Below, one piece after another: positions 38,046 through 50,430 of a stretch of 64,000 bases of DNA. This DNA is from Phytobacter ursingii (GTDB taxonomy: Bacteria > Pseudomonadota > Gammaproteobacteria > Enterobacterales > Enterobacteriaceae), in contig CABDWT010000004.1 of NCBI GenBank assembly GCA_901456055.1, forward strand, positions 620,001 through 684,000. Direction: 5' to 3'. The position numbers and the translations under genes were made by a program. The notes beneath the pieces were generated by a model. It saw only the letters and a list, made by a program, of their open reading frames with translations. It searched no databases and was not told where the DNA came from. Every line of letters starts with the position of its first letter. The first letter of the stretch is position 1.

Positions 38046-39230
38046 ATGTCAGACGAGAGAATCTCCGAGAAAGTCAAAAATGTGCAGTCATCTGCCATCC
38101 GCGAATTATTAAAACACAGCAAAATGGAAGGGGTTATCTCTCTTGGCGGGGGCATTCCTAACCCTGATCTCTTCGATCGCGAAGGGCTCCAGATGGCGAT
38201 GGATAAAGTGTTATCTGTTTCCTGGAAAGATGCTTTTCAATACGGTCTGAGCGAAGGCAGCCCGGATTTGCGTGAGGCGATCTGCCAGCTTCTGAAACAG
38301 CGTCTGATGACCTGCCACCCTGACGACGTCGTGATTACCTCGGGTTCTCAGCAGTCTCTGGATATGCTCGCCCGCGTACTGATTAACCCGGGTGATGTCA
38401 TTGTTGTGGAAAGACCCACCTACCTGGCCGCATTGCAGGTCTTCCATCTGGCGGAAGCGCAGCTTGCGTCTGTGGGCACAGACGGTGAAGGCATGAGGGT
38501 TGATGAGCTGGAAGAGCTGGTTAAAACCACCACCATCAAAGCCGTTTATATTGTGCCGACCTTCGGCAACCCTGGCGGGGTCACACTTTCTGATGAGCGC
38601 CGCAAAAAGCTGGTGGCGCTGTCCAAACGCTATAACTTTGTCATTATCGAAGATGATCCTTATAGCGAAATTAATTTCACCGACAAACTGTTCAAGCCAT
38701 TAACCGCATGGGCGAAAGAGATCGATAACAGCGAAAACGTTATTTACACCTCGACGTTCTCTAAAATCCTGGCGCCGGGCGCGCGCGTGGGTTGGGTTGT
38801 TGCGCCGGAGTGGATTAAAAAGCAGATTGTGACCCTGAAACAGGCCACGGATTTGCATACCAGTTCACTTTCGCAGTCGCTGGCCTATCACTATTTGCAG
38901 ACGGGGCGCCTGCCAGATCAGTTAAAAATTATCCGTGCCTCTTATAAAGATAAATGTCAGGTGCTATGTGAAGAGATTGAACGCGAGTTAGGCGAGCATT
39001 TGACCTTCCATCGTCCGCAGGGCGGGATGTTCCTGTGGGCTAAATTTAAGTATCAAAAGAACACCACTGACTGGCTGAAAAAGACGCTGGCAAACGGCGT
39101 GGTCTATGTGCCTGGCGAGTTCTTCTATGCGGATAACCCGGATGCGTCGACGTTGCGTATGTCTTACGTGTCAGTGGCAGATGAAAACCTGAGAAAAGCT
39201 GTCGCCCGCCTTAAAGCCTCTCTTGAATAA
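38046..39230 (+). CDS. PLP-dependent aminotransferase (2-aminoadipate/LysN-type)
   Basis: A 394-residue fold-type I enzyme of the kynurenine/2-aminoadipate (Aro8/LysN) group. Seen are ISLGGGIPNPDLF (31-43), YGLSEGSPDLREAI, VPTFGNPGGVTLS (170-182, in place of NPTG), EDDPYSEI (202-209) and the PLP lysine K240 in STFSKILAPGARVGW. Unlike MocR regulators it has no N-terminal GntR HTH. Members act on aromatic and long side-chain amino acids, including methionine. It is monocistronic by spacing. AAGG precedes the ATG. Confidence 0.87.
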   Translation: MSDERISEKVKNVQSSAIRELLKHSKMEGVISLGGGIPNPDLFDREGLQMAMDKVLSVSWKDAFQYGLSEGSPDLREAICQLLKQRLMTCHPDDVVITSGSQQSLDMLARVLINPGDVIVVERPTYLAALQVFHLAEAQLASVGTDGEGMRVDELEELVKTTTIKAVYIVPTFGNPGGVTLSDERRKKLVALSKRYNFVIIEDDPYSEINFTDKLFKPLTAWAKEIDNSENVIYTSTFSKILAPGARVGWVVAPEWIKKQIVTLKQATDLHTSSLSQSLAYHYLQTGRLPDQLKIIRASYKDKCQVLCEEIERELGEHLTFHRPQGGMFLWAKFKYQKNTTDWLKKTLANGVVYVPGEFFYADNPDASTLRMSYVSVADENLRKAVARLKASLE

Positions 39231-39245
39231 GTTCAGACAAAAAAA

Positions 39246-39271
39246 CCATGTATCCCACAAGGGATACATGG
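39246..39271. terminator. Hairpin between the aminotransferase and ygjP
   Basis: A perfect stem CCATGTATCCC/GGGATACATGG with an ACAA loop. On the minus strand it is followed by TTTTTTT, so it should stop leftward transcripts from ygjP. In the rightward direction it lies 15 bp after the aminotransferase stop but has no T-run. Confidence 0.7.
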
Positions 39272-39680
39272 TGAGTAAAGGGTTTATGCCCATATCCACT
39301 GACAAATGATTCATGTGCCTGAGTGCGAATATGTATTAAACCAATCATCTAAATGCTTCGAGAATACTTCTACAACAAGCTGTAAAAGTATTTCTGCATA
39401 ATGATTTTATTGTGCCTCTGCGTCAAATTCAAATGTTGAATCATATGATTCAAAATCAAAATAAATAACGTTCCGGGTGTTTATCTGCTTGCGTTCTGGC
39501 GGGTGAAAATGCAGGTTATTTCTAAATAAGCACTTATATTACCGTTAGTTATGTATATCTCTCCGTGGGTCTTTAAAGATAAATTCATTGCGCGATTAGT
39601 GACTGGGATCGCATATTAATAAATGTAGAATAAATCACTGGAATTATTTATTAGTTGTTGATGGTTTATTTAATCTCATC
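39272..39680. promoter_or_regulatory. AT-rich gene-free region with an 18-bp perfect palindrome
   Basis: About 410 bp with no supported gene and low GC, unlike its surroundings. TTGAATCATATGATTCAA at 39436-39453 is a perfect 18-bp palindrome of operator type. This stretch is the right-hand boundary of the accessory block before conserved ygjP. Confidence 0.45.
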
Positions 39681-40178
39681 TCAAAGCCACCCTTCGTCTT
39701 TACATAAAAGCCACAAACGCATATCAAATTCCAGTTGATGGTACTGAGATTCCATATGACAACATAATTGATAAAACGCTTTGTTGTGTTCTTTCTCTTT
39801 CAGGTGTGCCAGTTCGTGTACCACAATCATTCGCAGAAAGGCTTCCGGCGCCTGGCGAAAAACGGTAGCGACGCGGATTTCTGCTTTGGCTTTAAGCTTA
39901 CCCCCCTGCACGCGCGACACGGCGGTATGCAGCCCTAATGCGTTTTTCAGAACGTGGATTTTGCTGTCATAAGCGACTTTGTTGATTTGCGGCGCGTTAC
40001 GCAAAAACTGATTTTTAAAATCCTGCGTATAAACATAGAGCGCTTTATCGGTCGTGATGTCGTGCGTATCGGGGTAGCGCTTGCGTAAAACCTCGCCCAG
40101 TCGGTTTTGCGTAATCAGCGTTTGTACCTGCGTCAGCAGTGTTTCGGGGTAACCCTGCAAATAAGTGAGTGTTGTCAT
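39681..40178 (-). CDS. ygjP: YgjP, UTP pyrophosphatase / M48-type metal-binding protein
   Basis: A 165-residue DUF45 (SprT/WLM-like) protein matching E. coli YgjP. The zinc-type motif HELAHLKEKEHN lies near residue 123, and INKVAYDSKIHVLKNALGLHTAVSRVQGGKLKAKAEIRVA precedes it. The E. coli protein has been described as a UTP pyrophosphatase. It is divergent from rlmG with 69 bp between, the same arrangement as in K-12. Its C-terminal end (LWLLCKDEGWL) differs from K-12. Confidence 0.92.
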   Translation of the reverse strand: MTTLTYLQGYPETLLTQVQTLITQNRLGEVLRKRYPDTHDITTDKALYVYTQDFKNQFLRNAPQINKVAYDSKIHVLKNALGLHTAVSRVQGGKLKAKAEIRVATVFRQAPEAFLRMIVVHELAHLKEKEHNKAFYQLCCHMESQYHQLEFDMRLWLLCKDEGWL

Positions 40179-40247
40179 GTTTAAGGGGTTTACAACTCCG
40201 GATAATTAAGCGATAAAACGCGCGAATTCTAGCACCCCGGAGGGTCG

Positions 40248-41378
40248 ATGGGCCAGGTTGAGTTAATTGGACAGTCATTTGCATTAGAGCGTTTCCCACC
40301 CAATGCCGAAGAAGCGTCGTTACAGGCGTGGGATGCGGCAGATGAATATCTGCTAAATCAGGTAAATGATAGCGAAGGCACGACGCTCATCTTTAACGAT
40401 AGCTTCGGCGCGTTGGCCTGTGCCCTGGCGGAGTATCGTCCTGTCAGCGTCAATGACTCATTTATCGCGGAGCAGGCTACGCGCCATAACCTGCGTCTGA
40501 ACGGAATGGACGAAGACGCGGTGACTTTCCTGGACAGCCTGAGCGAATTGCCGGCTGCCCCCGCCCGCGTGCTGATTAAAGTGCCCAAACAACTGGCGCT
40601 GCTGGAGCAGCAGCTTTGCGCGTTGCGTCGCGTCGTGACCCCGCAAACGCAGATTATCGCCGGAGCCAAAGCGCGCGATATTCACAACTCCACTATGGCG
40701 TTGTTTGAAAAATACCTCGGGCCGACCACGACATCGCTGGCGTGGAAGAAAGCACGCCTGATCTACTGTACCTTTACTGCCCCGGCCGTGGCCGATGCGC
40801 CGCAGACCTATGACTGGCAATTAGAGGGAACGGACTGGACCATCCATAACCATGCGAATGTCTTTTCGCGCAGTGGGCTGGACATTGGCGCGCGTCTTTT
40901 CCTCAAGCATTTGCCGGAAAATGTGGAAGGGGAGATGGTCGATCTTGGCTGTGGTAACGGCGTGATTGGTCTGCAACTGCTGGCGCAGAACCCCCAGGCG
41001 CGCGTGCTGTTTACCGATGAATCCCACATGGCCGTCGCCTCCAGCCGCCTGAATGTGGAACGCAATATGCCGGATGCGCTGGCACGCAGCGAGTTTATGG
41101 TCAATAACGGGCTGTCAGGTATTGAGCCGGACCGTTTTGATGTGGTGTTGTGCAACCCGCCGTTCCATCAGCAAAGCGCCATCACCGATCATATTGCCTG
41201 GCAGATGTTCCACGATGCGCGCCGTAGCCTGAAATATGGCGGCGAATTAATCGTGGTCGGCAACCGTCATCTCGATTACTTCCGCAAGCTTAAGAAGATT
41301 TTTAGTAACTGCAGCAACGTGGCGTCTAACGGTAAGTTTGTGGTGCTAAAAGCAGTAAAATTGCGCAAACAGCGCTGA
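40248..41378 (+). CDS. rlmG: RlmG, 23S rRNA m2G1835 methyltransferase
   Basis: A 376-residue SAM methyltransferase. It has an N-terminal duplicated, catalytically inert domain and a C-terminal domain with motif [16 protein letters not shown] (near 229) and the N2-guanine motif CNPPFHQQ (near 303). It follows E. coli RlmG. It methylates G1835 of 23S rRNA. GGAGGG upstream of the ATG at 40248 fixes the start; the first 15 residues differ from K-12. In K-12 higBA lies between rlmG and fadH; here only a REP unit does. Confidence 0.95.
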   Translation: MGQVELIGQSFALERFPPNAEEASLQAWDAADEYLLNQVNDSEGTTLIFNDSFGALACALAEYRPVSVNDSFIAEQATRHNLRLNGMDEDAVTFLDSLSELPAAPARVLIKVPKQLALLEQQLCALRRVVTPQTQIIAGAKARDIHNSTMALFEKYLGPTTTSLAWKKARLIYCTFTAPAVADAPQTYDWQLEGTDWTIHNHANVFSRSGLDIGARLFLKHLPENVEGEMVDLGCGNGVIGLQLLAQNPQARVLFTDESHMAVASSRLNVERNMPDALARSEFMVNNGLSGIEPDRFDVVLCNPPFHQQSAITDHIAWQMFHDARRSLKYGGELIVVGNRHLDYFRKLKKIFSNCSNVASNGKFVVLKAVKLRKQR

Positions 41379-41383
41379 TTTTC

Positions 41384-41452
41384 CCCCTGGATGCGCTTCG
41401 CTAAGCGGGGCTACAAAATTGTAGCCCGGATAAGCGCAGCGCATCCGGGAAC
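41384..41452. repeat. REP/BIME pair between rlmG and fadH
   Basis: Two inverted REP-type units: CCCTGGATGCGCTTCGCTAAGCGGGG and GTAGCCCGGATAAGCGCAGCGCATCCGGG. They lie between convergent rlmG and fadH and would form strong hairpins on either transcript. Confidence 0.85.
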
Positions 41453-41463
41453 ACCGCAAAATC

Positions 41464-43509
<2,046 letters not shown>

Positions 43510-43599
43510 TTATGTGGTCGGATGAGTTGTAATTTAGCCGTTGCAGGGGAAAGTGGAAAACGGGAATGCGATGATTGTGATGGGATTCAAAGATTGGTG

Positions 43600-43660
43600 C
43601 GGCCTGATGCCCTCACCCTAACCCTCTCCCACGGGGAGAGGGCCAGGGTGAGGGGGAAAA
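43600..43660. repeat. CCCTCACCCTAACCCTCTCCC palindromic repeat unit
   Basis: ccctcaccctaaccctctcc followed by its inverse (ggagagggccagggtgaggg) spans about 43608-43655, a palindrome common in enterobacterial intergenic DNA. Related copies appear at about 44000-44035, 44085-44115 (inside lsrK), 53348-53375 and 53895-53925, always next to the lsr block. Confidence 0.75.
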
Positions 43661-43718
43661 TTCGTCTCTGGTGGTCATTCCGTTCACCTTATGTTCTTTG
43701 CTTTTTATAGCGACAGAA

Positions 43719-43929
43719 CCCGTGAACGTGCCAGGGTGGCTCACCGCCACCACCCTGGCGACCCGGGCTCCCGGCCACGAAAATCGCCGCTGGCGCGGTC
43801 CATGAGGCTTATGTCGTCTGACTGTCGGGTCGGGGACCAGCCTGCATCCTTGCAGGCTATCCCCTCCGCCCGCGTCCCTGCGGGCGGCCCCGGTCAGCCG
43901 TCAACGCCTCATCGATTTTCAGCCGGACC
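43719..43929 (+). repeat. Left 211-bp direct repeat flanking lsr (copy A)
   Basis: From CCCGTGAACGTG to CAGCCGGACC, 211 bp that recur in the same orientation and the same length at 52745-52955, with about 15 mismatches by eye. It contains three hairpins: CCAGGGTGG/CCACCCTGG, AGCCTGCA/TGCAGGCT and CCGCCCGC/GCGGGCGG. No credible protein is encoded. Upstream at 43678-43690 both copies also share TTCCGTTCACCTT. Confidence 0.85.
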
Positions 43930-44035
43930 CTGTCATCGCGGTAACGGTTTTATTCTGATGACGCGGTGTCATCGCTGTAAAACGTAATATGACCGGGGAT
44001 TCCTCAGCCCACGGGGAGAGGGAACCAGGGGGCCT

Positions 44036-44078
44036 CTCCCGTAGCCCGGATAAGGCGTTTACGCCGCATCCGGGATTG
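44036..44078. repeat. REP unit downstream of lsrK
   Basis: GTAGCCCGGATAAGGCG...CGCCGCATCCGGG at 44041-44074 is a classical REP palindrome. The surrounding 43930-44090 holds fragments of the CCCTCACC-type repeat and no gene. Confidence 0.85.
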
Positions 44079-44090
44079 CTGCCAGGGCCC

Positions 44091-45683
44091 TCAGGCAGAA
44101 GGCCGGGGTGAGGGGGAACGCACCAGCCCCGGAGCCTGCCACATGGACGTTGTCAGTCCGCTGTCCACCAGGCCGAGTTGATCGGCATACACAGCCTGCC
44201 ATTTCCGCATCATCTCGTCATACAGCTCACGGTGCTGCGGGTTCGGCGTGAACTCCCGGCTCCATTTCACCAGCCGCTCACCGGTCGCCGCCATATCGTC
44301 GTACAGACCTGCCCCGACACCTGCGGCAATGGCGCAACCCAACGCGGTCGCCTCTTTAACCTCCGGCACGCGCACGGGTAAACCAGTGACATCACTTAAG
44401 ATTTGGCTCCACAGCGCCCCTTTTGAACCGCCGCCGGCAAACACCAGACTGTCGAATTTCACCCCGGAAAAACGGGAAATCTGTGCCAGATTACAGGCTG
44501 AGACAATGGCGGCATTCTCTTCCAGCGCGCGGAACAACGTTGCTTTATTGCATTTTTCCGGGTCGATGGAGAGGTTAATAAACGACGGCGCCGCGTGGTA
44601 CCACTGCTTGAAATGCATCGCATCGGAAAAGATCGGCATCACGCCGTGGGAGCCCGCCGGGACACGAGCAGCCATCTCTTCCAGCAGGCTATATGTGTCC
44701 ATGCCCATGCGTTCGGCAATCAACTTTTCTTCCGCGCAGAAGGCGTCACGGAACCAGCGCATGGTTAAGCCGGTAAAGAAACTGATCGACTCCGCCTGTG
44801 CCATGCCTGGGATCACATGCGGATTCACGCGAATATTCATCTCCGGGTCGGTTCGCACCTGGGGCAAGTTGACCACCTGTTGCCAGAATGTCCCGCCCAG
44901 CACCGCCGTCTGCCCGGGACGGACCACCCCGAGCCCAAGACAACCCAGTTGCACGTCGCCGCCGCCCATAATGACAGGGGTGCCCTCGCGTAGACCGCTC
45001 TCCTGCGCCGCCTCTTTGGTCACTTCACCCAGCACGCTGCCGGTCTCTTTGACCGGCGAGAGAATATCGGCGCGCAGTCCGGCCATATCCAACAGGGACG
45101 GCCGCCAGTCACGGGTAAACAGATCGAGCATGCCGGTCGTGCCAGCGTTGGAGGGATCAACCGCCAGCCAGCCGGAAAGGCGCGCCGCCAGCCAGTCGCT
45201 GATCATGGTGATCGTGGCCGCGTTGCGATAGATATCCGGGCGATGGTGCGCCAGCCACAGCAGGCGTGGCATGGCGCTCAGGGCCAGCGTCTGTCCGGAG
45301 ACGTCATAAACTTCGGATTCAAACTGATCATTGTGGATCTCTTTGAGTTCGGCGACTTCCCGGCTGGCGCGGGCGTCGACGTTAGCGCAGGCCCAGATGG
45401 CGTCACCGTACTGGTCGTACAGCACGATGCCTTCGCGCATGGAACAGCAGGCGATGGACTTGATATCCGCACCGGAAAGACCCGCGCGCTCCAGCGCCTG
45501 GCGAATGCACTGGCAGGCGAGTTTCCAGTTGGTCGCGAGATCGAATTCCATTGAGCCCGGCACGTTTTCCACGCTCAGGTGTTTCCATTCCGCCTGGCCA
45601 ACGGCGACCTGTCTGCCGGTTAAATCGAAGATCACTGCACGTATGCTGCCGGTCCCTGCATCTAACGCTAAAAGGTAACTCAT
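44091..45683 (-). CDS. lsrK: LsrK, autoinducer-2 kinase
   Basis: A 530-residue FGGY-family kinase matching E. coli LsrK ([89 protein letters not shown]). It phosphorylates AI-2/DPD in the cytoplasm, giving phospho-AI-2, the inducer that releases LsrR. The conserved end is ...MWQAPGL; here ten extra residues ([10 protein letters not shown]) follow, encoded by an invading CCCTCACCC-type repeat. The N-terminus is about 13 residues shorter than in K-12. It lies 43 bp after lsrR in one operon. Confidence 0.95.
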   Translation of the reverse strand: MSYLLALDAGTGSIRAVIFDLTGRQVAVGQAEWKHLSVENVPGSMEFDLATNWKLACQCIRQALERAGLSGADIKSIACCSMREGIVLYDQYGDAIWACANVDARASREVAELKEIHNDQFESEVYDVSGQTLALSAMPRLLWLAHHRPDIYRNAATITMISDWLAARLSGWLAVDPSNAGTTGMLDLFTRDWRPSLLDMAGLRADILSPVKETGSVLGEVTKEAAQESGLREGTPVIMGGGDVQLGCLGLGVVRPGQTAVLGGTFWQQVVNLPQVRTDPEMNIRVNPHVIPGMAQAESISFFTGLTMRWFRDAFCAEEKLIAERMGMDTYSLLEEMAARVPAGSHGVMPIFSDAMHFKQWYHAAPSFINLSIDPEKCNKATLFRALEENAAIVSACNLAQISRFSGVKFDSLVFAGGGSKGALWSQILSDVTGLPVRVPEVKEATALGCAIAAGVGAGLYDDMAATGERLVKWSREFTPNPQHRELYDEMMRKWQAVYADQLGLVDSGLTTSMWQAPGLVRSPSPRPSA

Positions 45684-45726
45684 GGGCTTGCCTCGCTGTT
45701 ATCAGCGCAGCGCGGCAAGCGGCGCG

Positions 45727-46698
45727 TTATTGCGCCAGCGCCAGAACCGCGCGTGCTGTTGTTTCTTCCGTCACCAGGCCATTGATACGGCGACCTTTGA
45801 GTGCGGCATAAATCGCGTCTGCTTTTTCCACACCTCCGGCGGCACCGATGATGGTCGGCAATTGCGCCAGCTCATCCAGGGTGACGCCAAGTAATTCCCG
45901 GTGAATCTCCAGCCCTTCGACCCGTTTGCCATCGGCCTGTAAAAAGAAACCCAGGATGTCGCCGACAGCGCCTTTGCGCGCAAACATCAACTGTTCACCT
46001 TCGCTGATATAGCCCGAGCGCAGGATCGTGGCATCGCGTTTCTGGTTTACTGACCCAATGCCCACCACGGCAACGTCGGCGGCGGTGGCGGCGAGGATCA
46101 CATCCCGTACGCTCGATTCCCGTTTCAGGATCTCCGCCACCTCCGGCGACGATACGCGCAGTGGGGCGGGGATCATGCTGACGCTACAGGCGGCATCGAG
46201 TTGACCAATCCCGGTCATATAGGGGCCGACGCCGCCGGATAACGTCACCAGACGAATTTGCTGCGAACTGATAAACCCACTCAGATGCTGCAGACAACTC
46301 ATCATGGTTTCGCCAAATCCCACCGCCAGAAGCTGGCCTGGCTCCAGTACCCCCATCAACGACTGTGCTGCGCCAATCCCGAGCCGCACGCTCATTGGCG
46401 GGGTATTCAATGCAGGCAGCACGCGGGTCAGACGTAAGCCAAACTGGCGCTGCAGCTCCGTTTCCAGCGCCAGGCATCCTTCATAGCGGGAGTTAATCTG
46501 TACGCGGATCACCCCGGACTGGCGCCCCTTCTCCAGCAGGCGAGAAATTTTGAGGCGCGGTAAACCCAGGCGCTCTCCGATATCGTTCTGCGTCAGGCCG
46601 TCGTGGTAGTAACACCAGGCCACACGGGCCACCAGTTCTTCTTCTGCCAGCGCCAGACCTGCAAAGCGTCCTTCTTCTGATGTTCTTTTTTCGCTCAT
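45727..46698 (-). CDS. lsrR: LsrR, repressor of the lsr genes
   Basis: A 323-residue SorC/DeoR-type regulator. The N-terminal HTH (about 22-60; [34 protein letters not shown]) is followed by a sugar-phosphate-binding domain with [26 protein letters not shown] and [10 protein letters not shown]. It represses lsrRK and lsrACDBFG; phospho-AI-2 releases it. The ATG at 46698 is chosen: upstream codons to 46770 lie in the control region and are not conserved. Moderately diverged from K-12 LsrR. Confidence 0.94.
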   Translation of the reverse strand: MSEKRTSEEGRFAGLALAEEELVARVAWCYYHDGLTQNDIGERLGLPRLKISRLLEKGRQSGVIRVQINSRYEGCLALETELQRQFGLRLTRVLPALNTPPMSVRLGIGAAQSLMGVLEPGQLLAVGFGETMMSCLQHLSGFISSQQIRLVTLSGGVGPYMTGIGQLDAACSVSMIPAPLRVSSPEVAEILKRESSVRDVILAATAADVAVVGIGSVNQKRDATILRSGYISEGEQLMFARKGAVGDILGFFLQADGKRVEGLEIHRELLGVTLDELAQLPTIIGAAGGVEKADAIYAALKGRRINGLVTEETTARAVLALAQ

Positions 46699-46914
46699 AT
46701 ATGAACTCTTATAAAAATTTAGATCATATGTTCGTGCTTGCCTGGGGTGAAAGTGTGAGCCGCCTGGCAAAACGGATCTTTTGATGTCGCTGTTGGAATA
46801 GAGAGATCCAAATACATAAAAGTGTGATCATTGCACGGTTGTAAATATAGTTCACCGTCTACGCTTTTGAACATTATTTAAATAAAAAATCATTTGTTCA
46901 ATGGCGGGGCTGCA
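46699..46914. promoter_or_regulatory. lsrR-lsrA divergent control region
   Basis: 216 bp between the divergent lsrRK and lsrACDBFG operons. An inverted repeat TTGAACA (46867-46873) / TGTTCAA (46895-46901) directly upstream of lsrA is a good LsrR operator candidate. A CRP half-site TGTGA occurs at 46823-46827 with a poor second half; CRP dependence is known for E. coli lsr. GGCGGGGC before the ATG at 46915 serves as the ribosome site. Confidence 0.6.
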
Positions 46915-48405
46915 ATGAATCCACTGATTGAAGCGCGAGGCATCAATAAACAATTTTCAGGCGTAACGGTCCTGAAAGGTATTGATTTTACGCTATATTC
47001 AGGCCAGGTCCATGCGCTGATGGGGGGGAATGGCGCAGGAAAATCGACGCTAATGAAAATTATCGCCGGGGTGGAAACGCCAGACAGCGGTGAACTTTTC
47101 GTTTGCGGCAAGGCGTTTGCGCGCCTTAAGCCGAATCAGGCGCATCAGCTTGGTATCTATCTGGTCCCGCAGGAACCGATGCTGTTTCCCAACCTGAGCG
47201 TGCGGGAAAATATCCTGTTTCGTCTGCCGCGCAGCGCGCAACACGACGCGCAACTGACAGAGAAACTGCAGCAGCTTAACTGCCAGCTTAACCTGCAGGC
47301 GGCCGCCAGTACGCTGGAAGTCGCCGACCAGCAAATGGTGGAGATCTTACGCGGCCTGATGCGCGACGCGAAGATCCTGATCCTTGATGAACCCACCGCC
47401 TCTCTTACGCCGGGCGAAACCGATCGGCTGTTTCGCCAGATCCGCGCCCTGCAAGAACTGGGCGTCGGCATTGTTTTTATCTCCCATAAATTGCCGGAAA
47501 TCCGCGCCCTGGCAAGCCATGTCTCGGTAATGCGCGACGGGGCGGTGGTGCTGAGCGGCGAAATCGCCAGTCTTGATGACAACGCCCTGATTACCGCCAT
47601 GACGCCCGCGAGCCGCGAAAAAAGCTTAAGCGATACGCAAAAATTGTGGCTGGCGTTGCCGGGTAATCGTCGTACTCAGCCGCAGGATTTCCCTGTACTG
47701 CGGGTAGATGCGCTGACGGGGGAAGGGTTTATCGATCTCAGTCTTGAAATCCACGCCGGGGAGATCGTCGGTCTGGCAGGGCTGGTCGGCTCCGGGCGTA
47801 CTGAATTTGCCGAAACCCTTTACGGCCTGCGCCCGGTGCGTGCCGGACGCATCTGGCTGGAGAATCGTGAAATCAATGGCGATTCTACCCGCGCTCGCCT
47901 GGCGCGGGGGCTGGTCTATCTGCCGGAGGACCGCCAGGTCTCGGGGTTGTTCCTGGATGCCCCGGTACGCTGGAACACGGTCGCCCTCAATGAACCCTCG
48001 CTCTGGCAGCAGCGCAAACGTGAAGCTGCGGTGGTGGAGCGTTATCACCGGGCGCTGGGCATCAAGCTGAATCATGCGGATCAGATTGTCCGCACCCTTT
48101 CCGGCGGGAATCAGCAAAAAGTATTGCTGGCGCGCTGCATGGAGGCTAACCCGCTGTTGCTGATTGTCGATGAGCCGACGCGCGGCGTGGATGTAGCGGC
48201 GCGGGCGGATATTTATCAGTTGATCAAAAGCGTGGCGGCACAAAACGTGGCGGTGCTGATGATCTCAAGCGATCTGGATGAGTTCCCGGGGCTGGCCGAC
48301 AGGGTACTGGTGATGCACCAGGGGCGACTTAGCGGGGAACTGCCGCGTCACGCGGTGAGTGTGGATCGCATGATGACACTGGCTTTCGGCGGAGGGCAGG
48401 CATGA
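46915..48405 (+). CDS. lsrA: LsrA, AI-2 ABC importer ATPase
   Basis: A 496-residue double-ABC protein. The first ATPase has Walker [10 protein letters not shown] (near 39) and [14 protein letters not shown]; the second has LVGSGRTEF in place of a Walker A, the signature LSGGNQQK and [11 protein letters not shown]. It drives AI-2 import with LsrC, LsrD and LsrB. The ATG at 46915 matches the family start; an ATG at 46894 lies within the operator. It overlaps lsrC by ATGA (48402-48405). Confidence 0.95.
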   Translation: MNPLIEARGINKQFSGVTVLKGIDFTLYSGQVHALMGGNGAGKSTLMKIIAGVETPDSGELFVCGKAFARLKPNQAHQLGIYLVPQEPMLFPNLSVRENILFRLPRSAQHDAQLTEKLQQLNCQLNLQAAASTLEVADQQMVEILRGLMRDAKILILDEPTASLTPGETDRLFRQIRALQELGVGIVFISHKLPEIRALASHVSVMRDGAVVLSGEIASLDDNALITAMTPASREKSLSDTQKLWLALPGNRRTQPQDFPVLRVDALTGEGFIDLSLEIHAGEIVGLAGLVGSGRTEFAETLYGLRPVRAGRIWLENREINGDSTRARLARGLVYLPEDRQVSGLFLDAPVRWNTVALNEPSLWQQRKREAAVVERYHRALGIKLNHADQIVRTLSGGNQQKVLLARCMEANPLLLIVDEPTRGVDVAARADIYQLIKSVAAQNVAVLMISSDLDEFPGLADRVLVMHQGRLSGELPRHAVSVDRMMTLAFGGGQA

Positions 48406-49436
48406 AAACGTTACTGAAAAATCGTGAGCTCAGCGCCTTTTTGGCTATCCTGGCGCTGTTTGTGGTGCTGGTGGCGCTGAACCCTTCTTTTTTCAGCCTG
48501 CAAACGGTGGGGATGATTTTCGCCAGTAGCCAGATCCTGATGCTGCTGGCGCTCGGCGCGACCCTGGTGATGTTAACCCGCAATATTGATGTATCGGTTG
48601 GCTCAACGGTGGGGCTGTGCGCCATTGCCGTCGGGGTGGCGTTGAACAGCGGCTACAGTCTGCCCGTCGCCATGCTGTTTTCCCTGATGATTGGCGCGCT
48701 GGCTGGCGCTTTTAACGGCCTGCTTGTAGTGGGGCTGAAAATTCCGGCAATTGTGGCAACGCTGGGTACGCTCGGGCTGTATCGCGGTGCGATGCTGCTA
48801 TGGACGGGCGGCAAATGGATCGAAGGGTTACCCGCCAGCCTGAAATCCCTCTCTGTGGCGGGGCCGACCGGGGTGTCACCCTTAGGCTGGCTGGTGCTGC
48901 TGATGCTCGGCGCAGGCACCTGGATGCTGGCGCGCACGGCGTTTGGCCGCGACTTCTATGCGGTGGGGGATAATCTCGCCGCCGCCCGCCAGCTCGGCGT
49001 GGCGGTAAATCGCACGCGGATGCTGGCCTTCACCCTGAACGGCGTACTGGCGGCCTGCGCCGGGATTGTCTTTGCCTCGCAGATTGGCTTTGTGCCGAAC
49101 CAGACCGGCAGCGGGCTGGAGATGAAAGCCATCGCCGCCTGTGTGCTCGGTGGTATTTCGTTGCTCGGCGGGACGGGGACGCTTATTGGTGCTTTCCTGG
49201 GCGCCTTTTTCCTCACCCAAATCGACACCGTGCTGGTGCTCTTTAAGCTCCCGGCCTGGTGGAATGACTTTATCGCCGGTCTGGTATTGCTCGGCGTGCT
49301 GGTGCTGGATGGACGTTTACGCCAGGCGCTGGCCCGCCATCAACGGCAACTGAAATACAGCCGCTTTATGCCCGGTAATAAAGGGGGCAAAAACGTGGCC
49401 CCCTTTCCCAAACGTAAAAACAAAGAGGTGGCGTAA
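48402..49436 (+). CDS. lsrC: LsrC, AI-2 ABC importer permease
   Basis: A 344-residue permease of the BPD_transp_2 (ribose-type) family with eight to ten membrane segments. It matches LsrC in [51 protein letters not shown] and [22 protein letters not shown]. It pairs with LsrD to form the AI-2 channel. The lsrD ATG follows its stop codon with no gap. Confidence 0.95.
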   Translation: MKTLLKNRELSAFLAILALFVVLVALNPSFFSLQTVGMIFASSQILMLLALGATLVMLTRNIDVSVGSTVGLCAIAVGVALNSGYSLPVAMLFSLMIGALAGAFNGLLVVGLKIPAIVATLGTLGLYRGAMLLWTGGKWIEGLPASLKSLSVAGPTGVSPLGWLVLLMLGAGTWMLARTAFGRDFYAVGDNLAAARQLGVAVNRTRMLAFTLNGVLAACAGIVFASQIGFVPNQTGSGLEMKAIAACVLGGISLLGGTGTLIGAFLGAFFLTQIDTVLVLFKLPAWWNDFIAGLVLLGVLVLDGRLRQALARHQRQLKYSRFMPGNKGGKNVAPFPKRKNKEVA

Positions 49437-50429
49437 ATGAAGCTCAACTGGGAATTTGCGCTACTGCTGTTACTGGTGCTGGAGATTCTGCTCTTTGGCG
49501 CGCTGAACCCGCGGATGCTGGACGTCAATATGCTGCTGTTCAGCACCAGCGATTTTATCTGCATCGGCATTGTGGCCCTGCCGTTGACGTTGGTGATCAT
49601 CAGCGGCGGCATTGATATCTCGCTTGGCTCGACCATCGGTCTGTGCGCTATCGCGCTTGGGGTGATGATGCAGGCAGGCTGGCCGATGAGCCTCGCCATT
49701 GTGCTGACCCTGCTGTTGGGGTTGCTGTGCGGGCTGGTCAACGCAGCGCTGATTCACTACACCGGCATCAGCCCGTTGGTTATCACACTCGGCACGCTTT
49801 ACCTCTATGGCGGCGGCGCGCTGCTGCTTTCCGGCATGGCAGGCGCGACGGGCTATGAAGGCATCAGCGGTTTCCCGGATAGCTTTACCGCCTTTGCCAA
49901 TCTCACCTTGCTGGGCCTACCCGTACCGCTGGTGCTGTTTGCGGTAGTAACCCTGTTTTTCTGGCTGATTACGCACCGGGCGCGTTTTGGCCGCCATCTC
50001 TTTCTCCTGGGGCAGAACCCGCGCGCGGCACGCTATGCGGCGCTGTCGGTCAACGGTATGCCTTACGCACTGTACGGGCTGGTCGGAGTGGCATCGGCCA
50101 TCGCCGCCGTGGTGCTGGTTTCTTATTTCGGTTCAGCGCGTTCCGATTTGGGGCGCGATTTGCTGATGCCTGCACTCACCGCCGCAGTACTGGGCGGCGC
50201 CAATATTTATGGCGGTTCAGGTTCGGTGCTGGGTACTGCGCTGGCGGCGTTGCTGGTGGGGTATCTACAGCAGGGTTTACAGATGGTCGGCATCCCCAAC
50301 CAGGTGTCGAGCGCGTTGTCAGGGGCGCTGTTGGTGGTGGTGGTGATGGGGCGTTCGCTGAGTCTGCACCGGGAATGGGTGCGCATGACCTGGCGTCGGG
50401 TTCTCTCGCGAAAAACAATCGGAGCATGA
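49437..50429 (+). CDS. lsrD: LsrD, AI-2 ABC importer permease
   Basis: A 330-residue partner permease of the same family ([87 protein letters not shown]). It directly abuts lsrC and is followed after 1 bp by lsrB. Matches E. coli LsrD. Confidence 0.95.
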   Translation: MKLNWEFALLLLLVLEILLFGALNPRMLDVNMLLFSTSDFICIGIVALPLTLVIISGGIDISLGSTIGLCAIALGVMMQAGWPMSLAIVLTLLLGLLCGLVNAALIHYTGISPLVITLGTLYLYGGGALLLSGMAGATGYEGISGFPDSFTAFANLTLLGLPVPLVLFAVVTLFFWLITHRARFGRHLFLLGQNPRAARYAALSVNGMPYALYGLVGVASAIAAVVLVSYFGSARSDLGRDLLMPALTAAVLGGANIYGGSGSVLGTALAALLVGYLQQGLQMVGIPNQVSSALSGALLVVVVMGRSLSLHREWVRMTWRRVLSRKTIGA

Positions 50430-50430
50430 G

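Noticed and set aside
44248-45231. 327-residue ORF antisense to lsrK
   Set aside because: LsrK is intact and conserved; the antisense frame is Ser/Pro/Arg-rich with no motif.
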